Assembly (NCBI GenBank): GCA_040007095.1
Contig: JBDTVS010000155.1
Location: 1-37,513 of the forward strand
Length of the DNA stretch: 37,513 nucleotides
Reading direction: 5' to 3'
Origin: JBDTVS01 sp040007095
GTDB lineage: Bacteria; Acidobacteriota; Vicinamibacteria; Vicinamibacterales; CAVVIG01
Shown: one piece after another, positions 1 to 8,621 of the stretch
How the letters are laid out: every line of letters starts with the position of its first letter
Numbering within the stretch: the first letter of the stretch is position 1
The notes under the pieces: model-generated
The model's input: the letters and a program-made list of their open reading frames with translations, nothing else
Databases searched by the model: none
Told to the model about the DNA's origin: nothing
Position numbers and translations under genes: made by a program

Positions 1-32
1 GCGGGCGCCGCGCGCCGGAAGCCGTGTACTAA
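1..32 (+). CDS. Possible C-terminal tail of an upstream gene (partial)
   Basis: One forward frame is open from the left edge to a TAA at 30-32 and would encode about nine residues ending A-P-E-A-V-Y. This could be the end of a gene lying outside the window. The stretch is too short to separate from chance, so it is listed only so that the left edge is described. Confidence 0.2.
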   Translation, partial: GRRAPEAVY

Positions 33-133
33 ATCGTCGAACGCAGGACACTAGCAACTGCGGGCGTTCCTTGATCGGCATCGTTCGTGTTCATGTACGC
101 TGGGAGGCCGTCGGTTGGCACGAGGAGGTAAGC

Positions 134-1111
134 ATGAAGCGACAAGCCATACCGGTCCTGTCCAGCATCGCTCTGGTGATCGTGTGCGCCGGAGGCGCCG
201 CAGCGCAGCGGGCACCTGGCGGTCCGCCGCGTCCGTCGGAGTTCGACGCGCACTACAGTCTGGGTCCTGACTCGCTTCCGCGCGAGGGTGTGCCCAAGGG
301 CGAGGTGCGGGGTCCTTTCAAGCTGGCAAGCACGACGTATCCAGGGGCGGAGCACAGCTACTGGGTGTACGTTCCGGCGCAGTACGCTGCGTCGCGGGAA
401 GCCAGCCTCATGGTCTTCCATGACGGCGCGACGTACTTGAAAGCCGACGGCTTCTACCGGGCCCAGAACGTGTTGGACAACCTGATCTACCGTGGCGATA
501 TTCCGGTGATGATCGGCGCCTTCATCGATCCTGGAGTCATGGTCGCCGACGGCAAGTCGATCCGCCAGGAGCAGTACGACGCGCTCGGCGACAGGTATTC
601 GAAGGTCATCGTGGAGGAGTTGCTGCCGGCGCTCTACAAGGACTACTCGATTTCGCAGGATCCGGATCGGCATGGCATCGCGGGATGGAGCTCTGGGGCG
701 ATCGCGGCCTTCACGGTTGCGTGGGAGCGTTCCGATCGCTTTCGCAAGGTGCTGACCGGCATCGGCACGTTCGTCGATTTGAAGGGCGGACATGTGTATC
801 CGGAGAAAGTCCTGGCGAGCCAGAAGAAGCCGATTCGGATCTTCATGATCGACGGGCGCAACGACAATCGCGGGACCAACGACAAGGGCGAGTACGACCC
901 CCATCGCGATTGGTTCCTGCAGAATGTCCGGCTGATGGAAGCCCTGACGAAGAAGGGTTACGACGTCAACTATTCGTGGGGGATGGGCGTGCACAGCCAC
1001 AACATGGGCGGTGCGATGCTGCCGGAGATGATGCGCTGGCTGTGGCGCGACCAACCGGTGTCGATCGACCCGCGCGACACGACGGAGCGTGCGTTTCGCT
1101 CCAAGAAATAG
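134..1111 (+). CDS. Secreted alpha/beta-hydrolase esterase, enterochelin-esterase-like
   Basis: Encodes 325 residues. The first ~25 residues form a signal peptide (K-R, hydrophobic core, A-A-A-Q cleavage region), so the protein is probably periplasmic or secreted. The rest resembles the esterase D / Fes-like alpha/beta-hydrolase family, which hydrolyses ester bonds. G-W-S-S-G at 184-188 gives a nucleophile Ser186. Asp240 (I-D-G-R-N-D) and His287 or His289 (V-H-S-H-N) lie where the rest of the triad is expected. The ATG at 134 is chosen because GGAGG sits just upstream and the signal peptide starts there; an upstream in-frame ATG at 71 adds a tail with no signal character. The gene heads a run of co-oriented exported proteins. 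Family and export are well supported; the substrate is unknown, and siderophore hydrolysis should not be assumed. Confidence 0.85.
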   Translation: MKRQAIPVLSSIALVIVCAGGAAAQRAPGGPPRPSEFDAHYSLGPDSLPREGVPKGEVRGPFKLASTTYPGAEHSYWVYVPAQYAASREASLMVFHDGATYLKADGFYRAQNVLDNLIYRGDIPVMIGAFIDPGVMVADGKSIRQEQYDALGDRYSKVIVEELLPALYKDYSISQDPDRHGIAGWSSGAIAAFTVAWERSDRFRKVLTGIGTFVDLKGGHVYPEKVLASQKKPIRIFMIDGRNDNRGTNDKGEYDPHRDWFLQNVRLMEALTKKGYDVNYSWGMGVHSHNMGGAMLPEMMRWLWRDQPVSIDPRDTTERAFRSKK

Positions 1112-1345
1112 GCTGTCACTACGGGGCCGGTCCTCATCGCGGCGAGCATCAAATCTCACGTTGCAGTAAGGGCCTAAGCGCGTGCCATGCCGTCGAGTCG
1201 GGCAGGGTCGAGCGCAGCGCGAACCCGTCCCAGCGAAGGAGTTATCCCCGGCGACTCCCGCTCCCGGTGCATTTCGCTGTCGCGCCTCGTCTTGATCGGA
1301 AATAATGAGCTCGCTGGAAACAGGACGTTGCCCGCTGGAGGAGAT

Positions 1346-2407
1346 ATGTCGCGACTGACCACACGTGTACTGGCCGTGACGGTTGTCTGTGGCTTGCTGA
1401 GTGTCGTACGCACGGACGCGATCGGCCAGGCCCCAGCCGCTTCCTCCGCGAAAGGCGCCGTCGTCGGCACCGGCGTGTTCACGGTGTTCGTGGAGAACAT
1501 GGATAGGTCGCTGGCCTACTATCACGATGTCCTGGGGATGGAGGTGCCGGCAATGCCCGCTTCCGGCGAGCGGCCGTACAATGCGCCCAACCCGGGGCTC
1601 TTCCAGTTCTTCGACATCGCGGGCGCGAAGGAACGCCATCAGTCCGCCAGGGTGCCAGGCCTCCGCACGAGCCTGGAGTTCATGGAGGTTCAGCAGGTCG
1701 AGCACAAGACGGTTCCGCTGCGCGTCCAGGACCCCGGCGCCGCAATGATCGTGCTCGTGGTCCGCGACGCCGATGCCATGCTCGCCCAGCTCAAGGCGAA
1801 GAACGCTCAGGTCGCGACCCCCGGCGGCAAAGCCGTGGCGTTTGCGGACGGCACGAAGTCGGTGCTGATCCGTGATCTCGACCAGCGGTTCGTCGAGCTC
1901 AGGCAGCCGGCCATTCCCCCGGCTGGCGACGGCGCGTTTGCCGAGGTCCGGATCGCGATGGCCGTCAACGACATGGATCGGACCACGCAGATCTATCGCG
2001 ACGTGCTCGGCTTCAAGGTCGAGGGCGAGACGACGTTTACGGCCGACAAGGGTACGCAGCAACTGACCGGATTGTCGAGGGCCGAGGTGCGGCGGAGCCG
2101 CGTACAGGCCCAGGGCTCGACCCAGTGGATCGAGTTCGTCGAGTACAAAGGCGTCGACCGCACGCCGCTGCGCATGAAGATTCAGGATCGCGGCGCGGCC
2201 CGTCTGCAGGTGCGCGTGCAGAACATCGATCCGCTGGTCAGCGCCGTCAAAGCCGCCGGCCTGTCCGTGCACACCAGCGGCGGCCTCCCGGTGCCGATTC
2301 CACCGAATTTCAAAGCGGCGCTCGTCGCCGATCCGAACAATTTCTTCCTCACGTTCTTCGAGCCCTGCGACAACTGCGCGCCGCGGCTACGCCCGGCCGC
2401 GCAATAG
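1346..2407 (+). CDS. Exported protein with two VOC (glyoxalase/bleomycin-resistance) domains
   Basis: Encodes 353 residues. A signal-peptide-like N-terminus (about 1-28, ending A-I-G-Q-A) is followed by two tandem VOC domains. The first starts near residue 35 (V-F-V-E-N-M-D-R-S-L-A-Y-Y), the second near residue 195 (M-A-V-N-D-M-D-R-T). Both carry the Y-x-D-V-L-G helix-turn typical of the fold. VOC proteins usually bind a metal and act as isomerases, lyases, dioxygenases or binding proteins, and two modules in one chain can form one pseudo-dimeric site. The start is fixed by GGAGGAG at 1337-1343; the upstream in-frame extension has no domain or signal. The C-terminus has a small C-D-N-C motif. 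The reaction cannot be named from sequence. Confidence 0.85.
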   Translation: MSRLTTRVLAVTVVCGLLSVVRTDAIGQAPAASSAKGAVVGTGVFTVFVENMDRSLAYYHDVLGMEVPAMPASGERPYNAPNPGLFQFFDIAGAKERHQSARVPGLRTSLEFMEVQQVEHKTVPLRVQDPGAAMIVLVVRDADAMLAQLKAKNAQVATPGGKAVAFADGTKSVLIRDLDQRFVELRQPAIPPAGDGAFAEVRIAMAVNDMDRTTQIYRDVLGFKVEGETTFTADKGTQQLTGLSRAEVRRSRVQAQGSTQWIEFVEYKGVDRTPLRMKIQDRGAARLQVRVQNIDPLVSAVKAAGLSVHTSGGLPVPIPPNFKAALVADPNNFFLTFFEPCDNCAPRLRPAAQ

Positions 2408-2527
2408 CGCACGGGAATCAGAGGAAACTCTCGCCCACTCACTTAACGAGCCTGTGGAAAAACGTGTGGAATCTCTGCGTGCTCTGGGTTAAAACTTGTG
2501 GCTCTGTTCAATATTCGGGAGAACCGC

Positions 2528-3574
2528 ATGCGTTACAAGGCCTGTCTTCCTGGAGTGGCGATCCTTGCCCTCGTGTGGCTGAACGGAGCGGATGCGCTGG
2601 CCCACCACAGCTTCGCACCGCACTTCGACGCGGGCAAGCCGGTCGTCATTTCCGGCACCGTCACCGAGTTCGAAGCGCGCAATCCGCACAGCTACCTCCA
2701 CCTCTCGGCGATCGACGAGAACGGCCGCACTCGTGAATATGTCTGCGAGTCGCATGGCGTCACGCAGTTGTCGCGCGCCGGCGTCACGCCGCAGGTGCTC
2801 AAGGCCGGGACGAAACTGCGGGTCACCGGCTCGCAGTCGCGCCACAGTCCGTACATGTGCTTCTTCGACAGCGTCCAGTTCGAGGATGGCCACAAGCTGA
2901 GCGTCAATAGTCCGGCAGCCGCCGTGCAGGTGCCACAGGCCCCGCGGAAGGACATTTTCGGGACCTGGCTCCTGGCGCCGATCGCAAACCGGAGCACGAG
3001 CGGCCCGCAGCCGATGATTCAATTCCTGACGCCGGCGGGCGAGAAGGCGGTGGCCGCCTACGATCCGTTCAAGGACGATCCGACGTTCCGCTGCGATCCC
3101 GTCGCGATCCGCCGCGTCTGGGGCGCGCCGTCCACACCGCTCGAAATCATCAGGAGCGGCGGCGATGTCGTGCTGCACCACGAATGGATGGACGTCCGGC
3201 GCACCGTGCACATGAGCATGAACGCGCATCCAAAGGACAGCGCGCGCACGTCGCTCGGCCATTCCATCGGCCATTTCGACGGCGAGACGCTGGTGATCGA
3301 AACGGCGAATTACGCGGCCGGCGTACTGAACCAGTACGTCGAGCAGCCCGGGCAGCCGACGAAGGGACTGCTCCATTCCGCCGCGCTGACCTCGGTGGAG
3401 CGCGTGCATCTCGACGCGGCGCGGCAGCGCCTCGTCGTCGAGGTCGACCTGCAGGATCCGGAATTCTTCAAGCAGCCGTTCGCGACCACGAAGATGGAGT
3501 ACGCGCCGTCGAGCCTGAAGATCGAGCCGTTCAACTGCTCGCCAGAGAGCGTGACCGGCACGATCAAGAAGTAG
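2528..3574 (+). CDS. Exported DUF6152 protein fused to a domain resembling the product of 5656-6675
   Basis: Encodes 348 residues. The signal peptide (about 1-25) ends in A-L-A, and the mature protein starts A-H-H-S-F, a typical DUF6152 beginning. The N-terminal ~115 residues (G-T-V-T-E-F-E-A-R-N-P-H-S-Y, later R-V-T-G-S-Q-S-R-H) look like an exported small beta-domain. From about residue 135 (D-I-F-G-T-W) the chain aligns by eye with the neighbouring secreted protein at 5656-6675: L-G-H-S-I-G-H-F-D-G-E-T-L-V-I-E-T-A-N-Y here against L-G-D-S-R-G-H-W-E-G-N-T-L-V-V-D-T-T-N-F there. Function is unknown for both parts. ATG 2528 follows GGGAGA; an ATG 30 nt upstream is in frame but would precede the signal peptide. 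Confidence 0.82.
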   Translation: MRYKACLPGVAILALVWLNGADALAHHSFAPHFDAGKPVVISGTVTEFEARNPHSYLHLSAIDENGRTREYVCESHGVTQLSRAGVTPQVLKAGTKLRVTGSQSRHSPYMCFFDSVQFEDGHKLSVNSPAAAVQVPQAPRKDIFGTWLLAPIANRSTSGPQPMIQFLTPAGEKAVAAYDPFKDDPTFRCDPVAIRRVWGAPSTPLEIIRSGGDVVLHHEWMDVRRTVHMSMNAHPKDSARTSLGHSIGHFDGETLVIETANYAAGVLNQYVEQPGQPTKGLLHSAALTSVERVHLDAARQRLVVEVDLQDPEFFKQPFATTKMEYAPSSLKIEPFNCSPESVTGTIKK

Positions 3575-3594
3575 GTCCTGAGATCCAGCTGACG

Positions 3595-5643
3595 ATGAGC
3601 AGACTCATTTCTGGCTCTGTCGCTGCGGCCCTCCTTGCGTGTGCGAGCGCGACGGCGGTCGTGCACGTCCAATCGGATGTCGCGGCGCCCGCATTCTCCC
3701 GCACGGAGCTCGTGGCGCCGCCAACGGCGGGATGGCCCACCAACGGCGGCAACCTGAGCAACCAGCGCTATTCACCGCTGACTGAGATCAACCGCGACAA
3801 CGTCGCGCGCCTGAAGGGTGTGTGGCGCACGCGGCTTCGCGGGTCCGGGCTCGGGCCCCAGTATTCCGGTGAAGCGCAGCCGCTCGTGTACCGGGGAGTG
3901 ATCTACATCGTCACCGGCGCCGACGATGTGTTCGCGGTCGCGGTCGAGACGGGCAACATCCTGTGGGAGTACCAGGCGAAGCTGGATCCCAAGATTGACT
4001 CGGTCTGCTGCGGGTGGACGAGCCGCGGGGTCGGTCTGGGAGACGGCAAGGTATTCGTCGGCCGGCTCGATGGGCAACTCGTCGCGCTCGATCAACGCAC
4101 CGGCAAGGTGGCCTGGTCGATCCAGGCCGAGCGCTGGCAGGAAGGCTTCACGATTCCGAGCGCGCCCCTCTACTACGACGGCCTCGTCATCACCGGTTTT
4201 GCGGGCGCAGAGCGCGGCATCCGCGGCCGCGTCAAGGCTTACAGCGCGAAAGACGGATCTCTCGTCTGGACCTTCTATACGATTCCCGGTCCCGGCGAGC
4301 CTGGCCACGAGACGTGGCCGAAGGACAGTGAGCTCTGGGAGGATGGCGGGGCGTCCGTCTGGCACACACCGGCGGTCGACCCAGAGCTCGGGCTCGTGTA
4401 TTTCGGTACCGGCAACCCTGGACCCGACTACAACGGCCTCGTACGGAAGGGCGACAACCTGTTCTCGGTTTCCACAGTTGCCATCGACGTGAAGACCGGC
4501 AAGTACCGTTGGCATTTCCAGCATGTGCACCACGACATCTGGGACTACGACGTGGCCACGCCGCCCGTGCTGTTCGACCTCCCGGTCGACGGGCGACTCC
4601 GCAAGGGCATCGCGCACCCGAGCAAAACCGGCTGGGTCTACATTCTCGACCGGGCGACCGGCAAACCTCTGATCGGCATCGACGAGCGTCGCGTGCCGCA
4701 GGAGCCTCGCCAGGGCACGGCCGCAACGCAGCCGTACCCGCGCGGCGATGCCTTCGTGCCTCAATCGATCGACATCGCGCCAGAAGGCACGACGCTCGTC
4801 AACAAGGGACGCATCTTCACGCCGTTTTGGAAGACACCGGTGCCGGTGAAGCCCGCGATCGCGGGCGGCGCGAACTGGGCGCCCGCCGCCTACGACCCGC
4901 AGTCCGGACACCTGATCATCTGCGCCTCGGACCGTGCCGTCTCCTACGTCGCGCAGGACGTGGAGACCGGGCGACCGGCAGCGGGCGTCAACTACGTGGG
5001 CGGCGCGCCCATTCGGCATCTGCCGCTGCTCGGCGTCTTCGCGGCGGTGGACCTGCGAACCAACAAACTCGTGTGGCAGCAGCAGTGGCCGGACCAATGC
5101 TTCAGCGGCGTCGCGGTCACCGCCGGCGGGCTTGCCTTCGTCGGACGCAACGATGGGCGCCTGACGGCGCTCGATACCAGCAACGGCAGGCGTCTGTGGG
5201 AGTTCCAGACCGGAGCGGGCATGAACTCGCCCGTGTCGGTGTTTGAGCACAACGGGCGGCAGTACGTGGTGGCGTACTCCGCCGGCAACATGCTGCAGGG
5301 GACCGCGCGTGGCGACAGCCTGTGGCTCTTCGGTGTCGACGGCACGCTCGAGCCCGCGGCCGCGTCCGGCACCGCGCTGCAGTTCACCCAGGGTGCGTCG
5401 GGCCAGCCGAATCTCGACAACGGCAAAGCGACCTACGACCGCGCGTGCGGCTCGTGCCACGGGCCACAGGGCGAGGGCGGGCACGATGGCGCGCCCAGCC
5501 TGCGCGCGACCCGCAGCGCCGCGCTCGTCATCCAAACCGTCAGCGAGGGGCGGCGGGAGATGCCTTCATTCAGCAGCTTGCTGACCGCGGAGCAGATCCG
5601 CGACGTCGCCGGATACGTGAGTCAGCGACTGGTGCAGCCTTAG
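3595..5643 (+). CDS. PQQ-dependent quinohemoprotein dehydrogenase with C-terminal cytochrome c
   Basis: Encodes 682 residues: a signal peptide (1 to ~26), a PQQ beta-propeller (~40-580) and a cytochrome c domain (~595-682). Known for the family: these periplasmic enzymes oxidise alcohols, sugars or aldehydes with pyrroloquinoline quinone and pass electrons to heme c. Visible support: propeller W-motif repeats (T-G-K-V-A-W-S, T-G-K-Y-R-W-H, N-G-R-R-L-W-E), the adjacent-cysteine pair C138-C139 characteristic of PQQ alcohol dehydrogenases, H-H-D-I-W-D-Y-D at 312-319 near the expected active-site Asp, and one heme site C-G-S-C-H at 618-622 with Met in E-M-P-S-F as probable axial ligand. The ATG at 3595 begins the signal peptide 20 nt after the preceding stop, so it is probably co-transcribed with the DUF6152 gene. 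The substrate is not determinable. Confidence 0.93.
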   Translation: MSRLISGSVAAALLACASATAVVHVQSDVAAPAFSRTELVAPPTAGWPTNGGNLSNQRYSPLTEINRDNVARLKGVWRTRLRGSGLGPQYSGEAQPLVYRGVIYIVTGADDVFAVAVETGNILWEYQAKLDPKIDSVCCGWTSRGVGLGDGKVFVGRLDGQLVALDQRTGKVAWSIQAERWQEGFTIPSAPLYYDGLVITGFAGAERGIRGRVKAYSAKDGSLVWTFYTIPGPGEPGHETWPKDSELWEDGGASVWHTPAVDPELGLVYFGTGNPGPDYNGLVRKGDNLFSVSTVAIDVKTGKYRWHFQHVHHDIWDYDVATPPVLFDLPVDGRLRKGIAHPSKTGWVYILDRATGKPLIGIDERRVPQEPRQGTAATQPYPRGDAFVPQSIDIAPEGTTLVNKGRIFTPFWKTPVPVKPAIAGGANWAPAAYDPQSGHLIICASDRAVSYVAQDVETGRPAAGVNYVGGAPIRHLPLLGVFAAVDLRTNKLVWQQQWPDQCFSGVAVTAGGLAFVGRNDGRLTALDTSNGRRLWEFQTGAGMNSPVSVFEHNGRQYVVAYSAGNMLQGTARGDSLWLFGVDGTLEPAAASGTALQFTQGASGQPNLDNGKATYDRACGSCHGPQGEGGHDGAPSLRATRSAALVIQTVSEGRREMPSFSSLLTAEQIRDVAGYVSQRLVQP

Positions 5644-5655
5644 GACCCTTCGGAC

Positions 5656-6675
5656 CTAGCGCTTCGCCGGTGCGCGGGCCTGGGCCTCTTCCGCGCGCGC
5701 ACCCTCGAGTACGGTGGTCATCGCGTAGTTTCCCTCATGACACGCGTACTCGAAGAGCCCTCCCTCGGTCACTCCGACCGACGCCTGGTTCGTCGTCAGC
5801 GGCCAGGCGGCCGTCCATGGCCGCGCGAATATCGTGGGATCCTCCCACGTGAACTGATACTCCATCGCCTCCGCGTCGACGCGCGTGAACCGCTCCACCA
5901 GGTGCGTCGTCGAGCGCGACGCGCGCCACGTATCCTGCCATTCAGCGCGTTCCCGCGGCAGAAAATTGGTCGTGTCGACTACCAGTGTGTTGCCTTCCCA
6001 GTGGCCACGTGAGTCGCCGAGCCAGCGCCGGATATTGGCGTGCGGTCGCCCATCGGTATAGATGACGCGAGTCTCATGGTACAGCTCGTGGAGAATGACC
6101 ACCGAAGAGGGCGACTGAAAGAACTGGTAGTTGTTGTTATAGCCGCCGAAGTAGAGAGGCATGCCGTCGGTGATGCACCGTTCGCCGGTGTCGAGGTCGT
6201 TCCAAGAATCGAACGGGCCCTTTCCGTATCGCGCCCGCGAGCGCGTCTGCGCCGCGCGTCCGTCCGCCGTGAAGGGAATCCTGCCGTCTCGAGGATCCAC
6301 GATCAGCGACGTTCGGCGGCTCGGTACAACCTTCGAGGCAGGATCGAACCAGATCTGGTTGTAGGTTCCAGGATCCCCGGGCGGCGGCGGACCGTCAGCG
6401 CGCGCCGCGAGCGCCCGCTTCTCGAGATCTGCCGCTTCCTGTTCGGTGAGGAACTCCTTTCCGGCAAGCTCGACCGGCCGCTCGAGCGGCGTGATCGTCG
6501 AGCCGGTCCAGATGCCCGTCAGATCGGGATCGCCCCACGCGGTTCGAGGCGCCGGCTTTTTCGCCGCCGCCTTCGCCACCGGTCGTTCGGCGGTGAGAGA
6601 CGCGGTGAGCGCCGCGGTCATCGCGAACGCGATGAAGATGAGTGCAGTCGGTGGGAGGATTGACTGGCGAGCCAC
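5656..6675 (-). CDS. Secreted protein of unknown function, related to the C-terminal half of the DUF6152 fusion
   Basis: Encodes 339 residues with an N-terminal signal sequence (hydrophobic stretch 8-29) and a Lys/Ala-Pro-rich linker. The mature part begins W-G-D-P-D-L-T-G-I-W. The core (E-R-C-I-T-D-G, L-H-E-L-Y-H-E-T-R-V-I-Y, R-G-H-W-E-G-N-T-L-V-V-D-T) aligns with the protein at 2528-3574, so the two are paralogs at domain level. The start is a GTG at 6675, supported by a GGAGG core (CCTCC on the plus strand at 6681-6685) seven bases upstream. The gene converges on the dehydrogenase, with only 12 bases between stops. No catalytic motif is recognised. Confidence 0.82.
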   Translation of the reverse strand: MARQSILPPTALIFIAFAMTAALTASLTAERPVAKAAAKKPAPRTAWGDPDLTGIWTGSTITPLERPVELAGKEFLTEQEAADLEKRALAARADGPPPPGDPGTYNQIWFDPASKVVPSRRTSLIVDPRDGRIPFTADGRAAQTRSRARYGKGPFDSWNDLDTGERCITDGMPLYFGGYNNNYQFFQSPSSVVILHELYHETRVIYTDGRPHANIRRWLGDSRGHWEGNTLVVDTTNFLPRERAEWQDTWRASRSTTHLVERFTRVDAEAMEYQFTWEDPTIFARPWTAAWPLTTNQASVGVTEGGLFEYACHEGNYAMTTVLEGARAEEAQARAPAKR

Positions 6676-6874
6676 TTCGACCTCCAGTTGCCAGTGAACA
6701 TGTACGAGTTCGTTGCTATCGAGCCGTTGAAAGAATACCGGATCCTGATTGTTCCCGCAGACGTATTCCTCTTCGTGTCAGCAGCGACGCGACGTCATCG
6801 ACGATCGCCGACAGAAGACGCGACGCGGCGAGGTTGGCCTGAGGTCGCCTGCTTTGTGATATGAATCTGCTGGC
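6676..6874. promoter_or_regulatory. Divergent intergenic region between a secreted-protein gene and the GT39-like gene
   Basis: This 199 bp gap separates two divergent genes and must hold promoters for both. The only strong site seen is the GGAGG ribosome-binding core of the minus-strand gene. Upstream of the plus-strand gene there is no Shine-Dalgarno sequence, but a TATGAA hexamer ends about nine bases before the ATG, which would fit a near-leaderless transcript. This is weak evidence. Confidence 0.3.
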
Positions 6875-8533
6875 ATGGCAATCCCGGCAGCGCGTCCGTT
6901 GAAAGAGGATTTCCTGCGACGCGCATTCACACCGTTCAGCCGCCATTCTTCCCTGGTTGTCGGCCTGGTCCTCGCATTCCACGCCGTCTTGGCCTGGGTT
7001 GCGCGCAGGCCCGGCATCCTCACCGAGCAGGACGATGCGATTTACGTTCTGCTCGGCAGGGCCCTGCACGGGTTTCAGTATCGCGAACTGTTCCGGATCG
7101 ATCGCCCGGCGCACATGATGTATCCGCCGGTCTACCCGTTGGTGCTGTCCCTGTGGTCCGCAATGGGAGGCGAAGGATTCAACTGGCTGGTTCTCATCAG
7201 CATCGCCAGTTCGGTTGGAATGCTGGCGCTGGTCTATTCTTCGCTTCGGGCCGTGTGGTCGCCGGGGATCGCCCTCGTGTGTCTGGTCGCGCTCGCCACC
7301 AATCCATCGCTCGTCGACGCCGCGGGCGGTCTGGATACGGAAGCGCCGTTCACCTTTTTTCAGGTACTGGCGCTCTGGACGTTTACCCGGGTGTGGTCAC
7401 GAAGTGAGGCAATCCTCGCGGGCGCGGCCAGCATCGCCGCCGCCCTCACACGAAGTATCGGCGTCACGCTTATCGCCGCGATCGGGATGCTCTGGCTGTG
7501 GCGCCAGCACTTTCGGACGCTCGCCGTCTATGCGGTGGTCGTGGCGCTCACCGTCGGGCTCTGGCTTGGTTGGACGGCCCTCGCCCCGGATCAGGTTCCA
7601 GGCAAGTCGTACATCGCCGATGCGCTTGCGGCAGACCATTCGGCGCACGCAAGTGCGACGTCTCTCCTGAAGCAGCGTCTGACGAACAAGGCGCCGTACC
7701 TGCTCTCCATCTACCTTCTCCTGCCCGGACCCGGCATCTCGACCCGTGCCGTCGACAACGTGATTGGCATGCTCATCCTGCTGCTGGCCCTCCTGTTGGG
7801 CTCGCCCGCGCTCTTTGCGGCGTGGCCGGCGGCATTTCTGTATCTGACCGCCTACGGCGGGTTGCTGCTCCTCTGGCCGTGGCCTGTGGCGCGGTTCATT
7901 GTGCCGGTGCTGCCCTTGATCGTCCCGATCACACTCGTCGGGGTCGGCCGACTTGTGAGTTTTTTTCGGCCACGATGGGAAGAAGCCGCCATCGTTCTGG
8001 TTGCGGGAGTCCTGGCGCTGACCGGCCTGGGAATGGTCTACAGCGTCATTCAGCGGCAAAGGGGCTGCGTGCGGGGTGGGCCGCTGCCTTCGCCTGCCTG
8101 CCTCGACGAGCACCAGGCGAGCTTTTTCTCCGCCGTTCGGCACATCCGGGACCACGACTCGCCGAACGCGGTCTTCCTGTCGGGCAAGCCCGCGACCCTT
8201 TACCTTTACACGGGGCGCCGAGTTGTATCGATGGCGCGGGCCCTGAGCCAGACGCCGTCAGACTTTCTGCCGTTTCTTCGGCAACAAGGCGCCACGCACA
8301 TCCTGTTGCTGGCGGTCATGCCGTTCAGCGACGGAATGTCTGCGTCCAGGTTGGCTCTCGGTCCGATGCTCAGGGCCAACTGCGAGAGCCTTCAAGTCGA
8401 AGCGTCGTTCCCACCGCTCTCCTATCTTTTTCGTGTACCGGACGCAGGTGAAACCCCGGACCCGATCGCCGCGTGTCGCGCCGTCGACACATACCTCGAG
8501 GCACAACCAACAAACCACACGGGCGGGGAATGA
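6875..8533 (+). CDS. GT39/ArnT-like polytopic membrane glycosyltransferase
   Basis: Encodes 552 residues with roughly ten to twelve hydrophobic segments between about 25 and 400, then a soluble C-terminal region (~400-552). The first periplasmic loop has E-Q-D-D-A-I-Y, matching the paired acidic residues that family GT39 and ArnT-type enzymes use for catalysis, followed by Y-P-P-V-Y-P. Such enzymes transfer a sugar from a polyprenyl-phosphate donor outside the inner membrane to lipid or protein. The start lacks a good Shine-Dalgarno site. The gene converges with the minus-strand glycan operon and is separated from it by a palindrome. The family is fairly sure; donor and acceptor are unknown. 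Confidence 0.78.
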   Translation: MAIPAARPLKEDFLRRAFTPFSRHSSLVVGLVLAFHAVLAWVARRPGILTEQDDAIYVLLGRALHGFQYRELFRIDRPAHMMYPPVYPLVLSLWSAMGGEGFNWLVLISIASSVGMLALVYSSLRAVWSPGIALVCLVALATNPSLVDAAGGLDTEAPFTFFQVLALWTFTRVWSRSEAILAGAASIAAALTRSIGVTLIAAIGMLWLWRQHFRTLAVYAVVVALTVGLWLGWTALAPDQVPGKSYIADALAADHSAHASATSLLKQRLTNKAPYLLSIYLLLPGPGISTRAVDNVIGMLILLLALLLGSPALFAAWPAAFLYLTAYGGLLLLWPWPVARFIVPVLPLIVPITLVGVGRLVSFFRPRWEEAAIVLVAGVLALTGLGMVYSVIQRQRGCVRGGPLPSPACLDEHQASFFSAVRHIRDHDSPNAVFLSGKPATLYLYTGRRVVSMARALSQTPSDFLPFLRQQGATHILLLAVMPFSDGMSASRLALGPMLRANCESLQVEASFPPLSYLFRVPDAGETPDPIAACRAVDTYLEAQPTNHTGGE

Positions 8534-8539
8534 GGCGCA

Positions 8540-8621
8540 ACCACGAAGCACGTAGTCACGAAGGCACTCAGAGATGGTGCTTTTTCGTGTCTTCGTGATG
8601 GCCTTTTAGAGTCTACAAACC
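8540..8621. repeat. Nested CACGAAG/CTTCGTG palindrome between convergent genes, possible bidirectional terminator
   Basis: ACCACGAAG (8540-8548) and CACGAAG (8557-8563) face CTTCGTG (8591-8597) and TTCGTG (8584-8589). GCAC 8564-8567 pairs with GTGC 8577-8580. A GAGTCTACAAACC tail at 8609-8621 recurs at 32838-32850. The element lies between the stops of the GT39-like gene and the GT2 gene; the GT2 TAG stop (8613-8615 on the plus strand) falls inside the tail. It could act as a terminator for both genes. Confidence 0.6.

Noticed and set aside
29..2272. 747-codon minus-strand open frame opposite the esterase and VOC genes
   Set aside because: It is Arg/His/Asp-rich without a domain, and runs antisense to two genes with signal peptides, motifs and good ribosome-binding sites. 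Long antisense frames are expected at this GC content.
3772..5535. 587-codon minus-strand open frame opposite the PQQ dehydrogenase
   Set aside because: No recognisable domain, Arg-rich composition, and fully antisense to a strongly supported enzyme gene.
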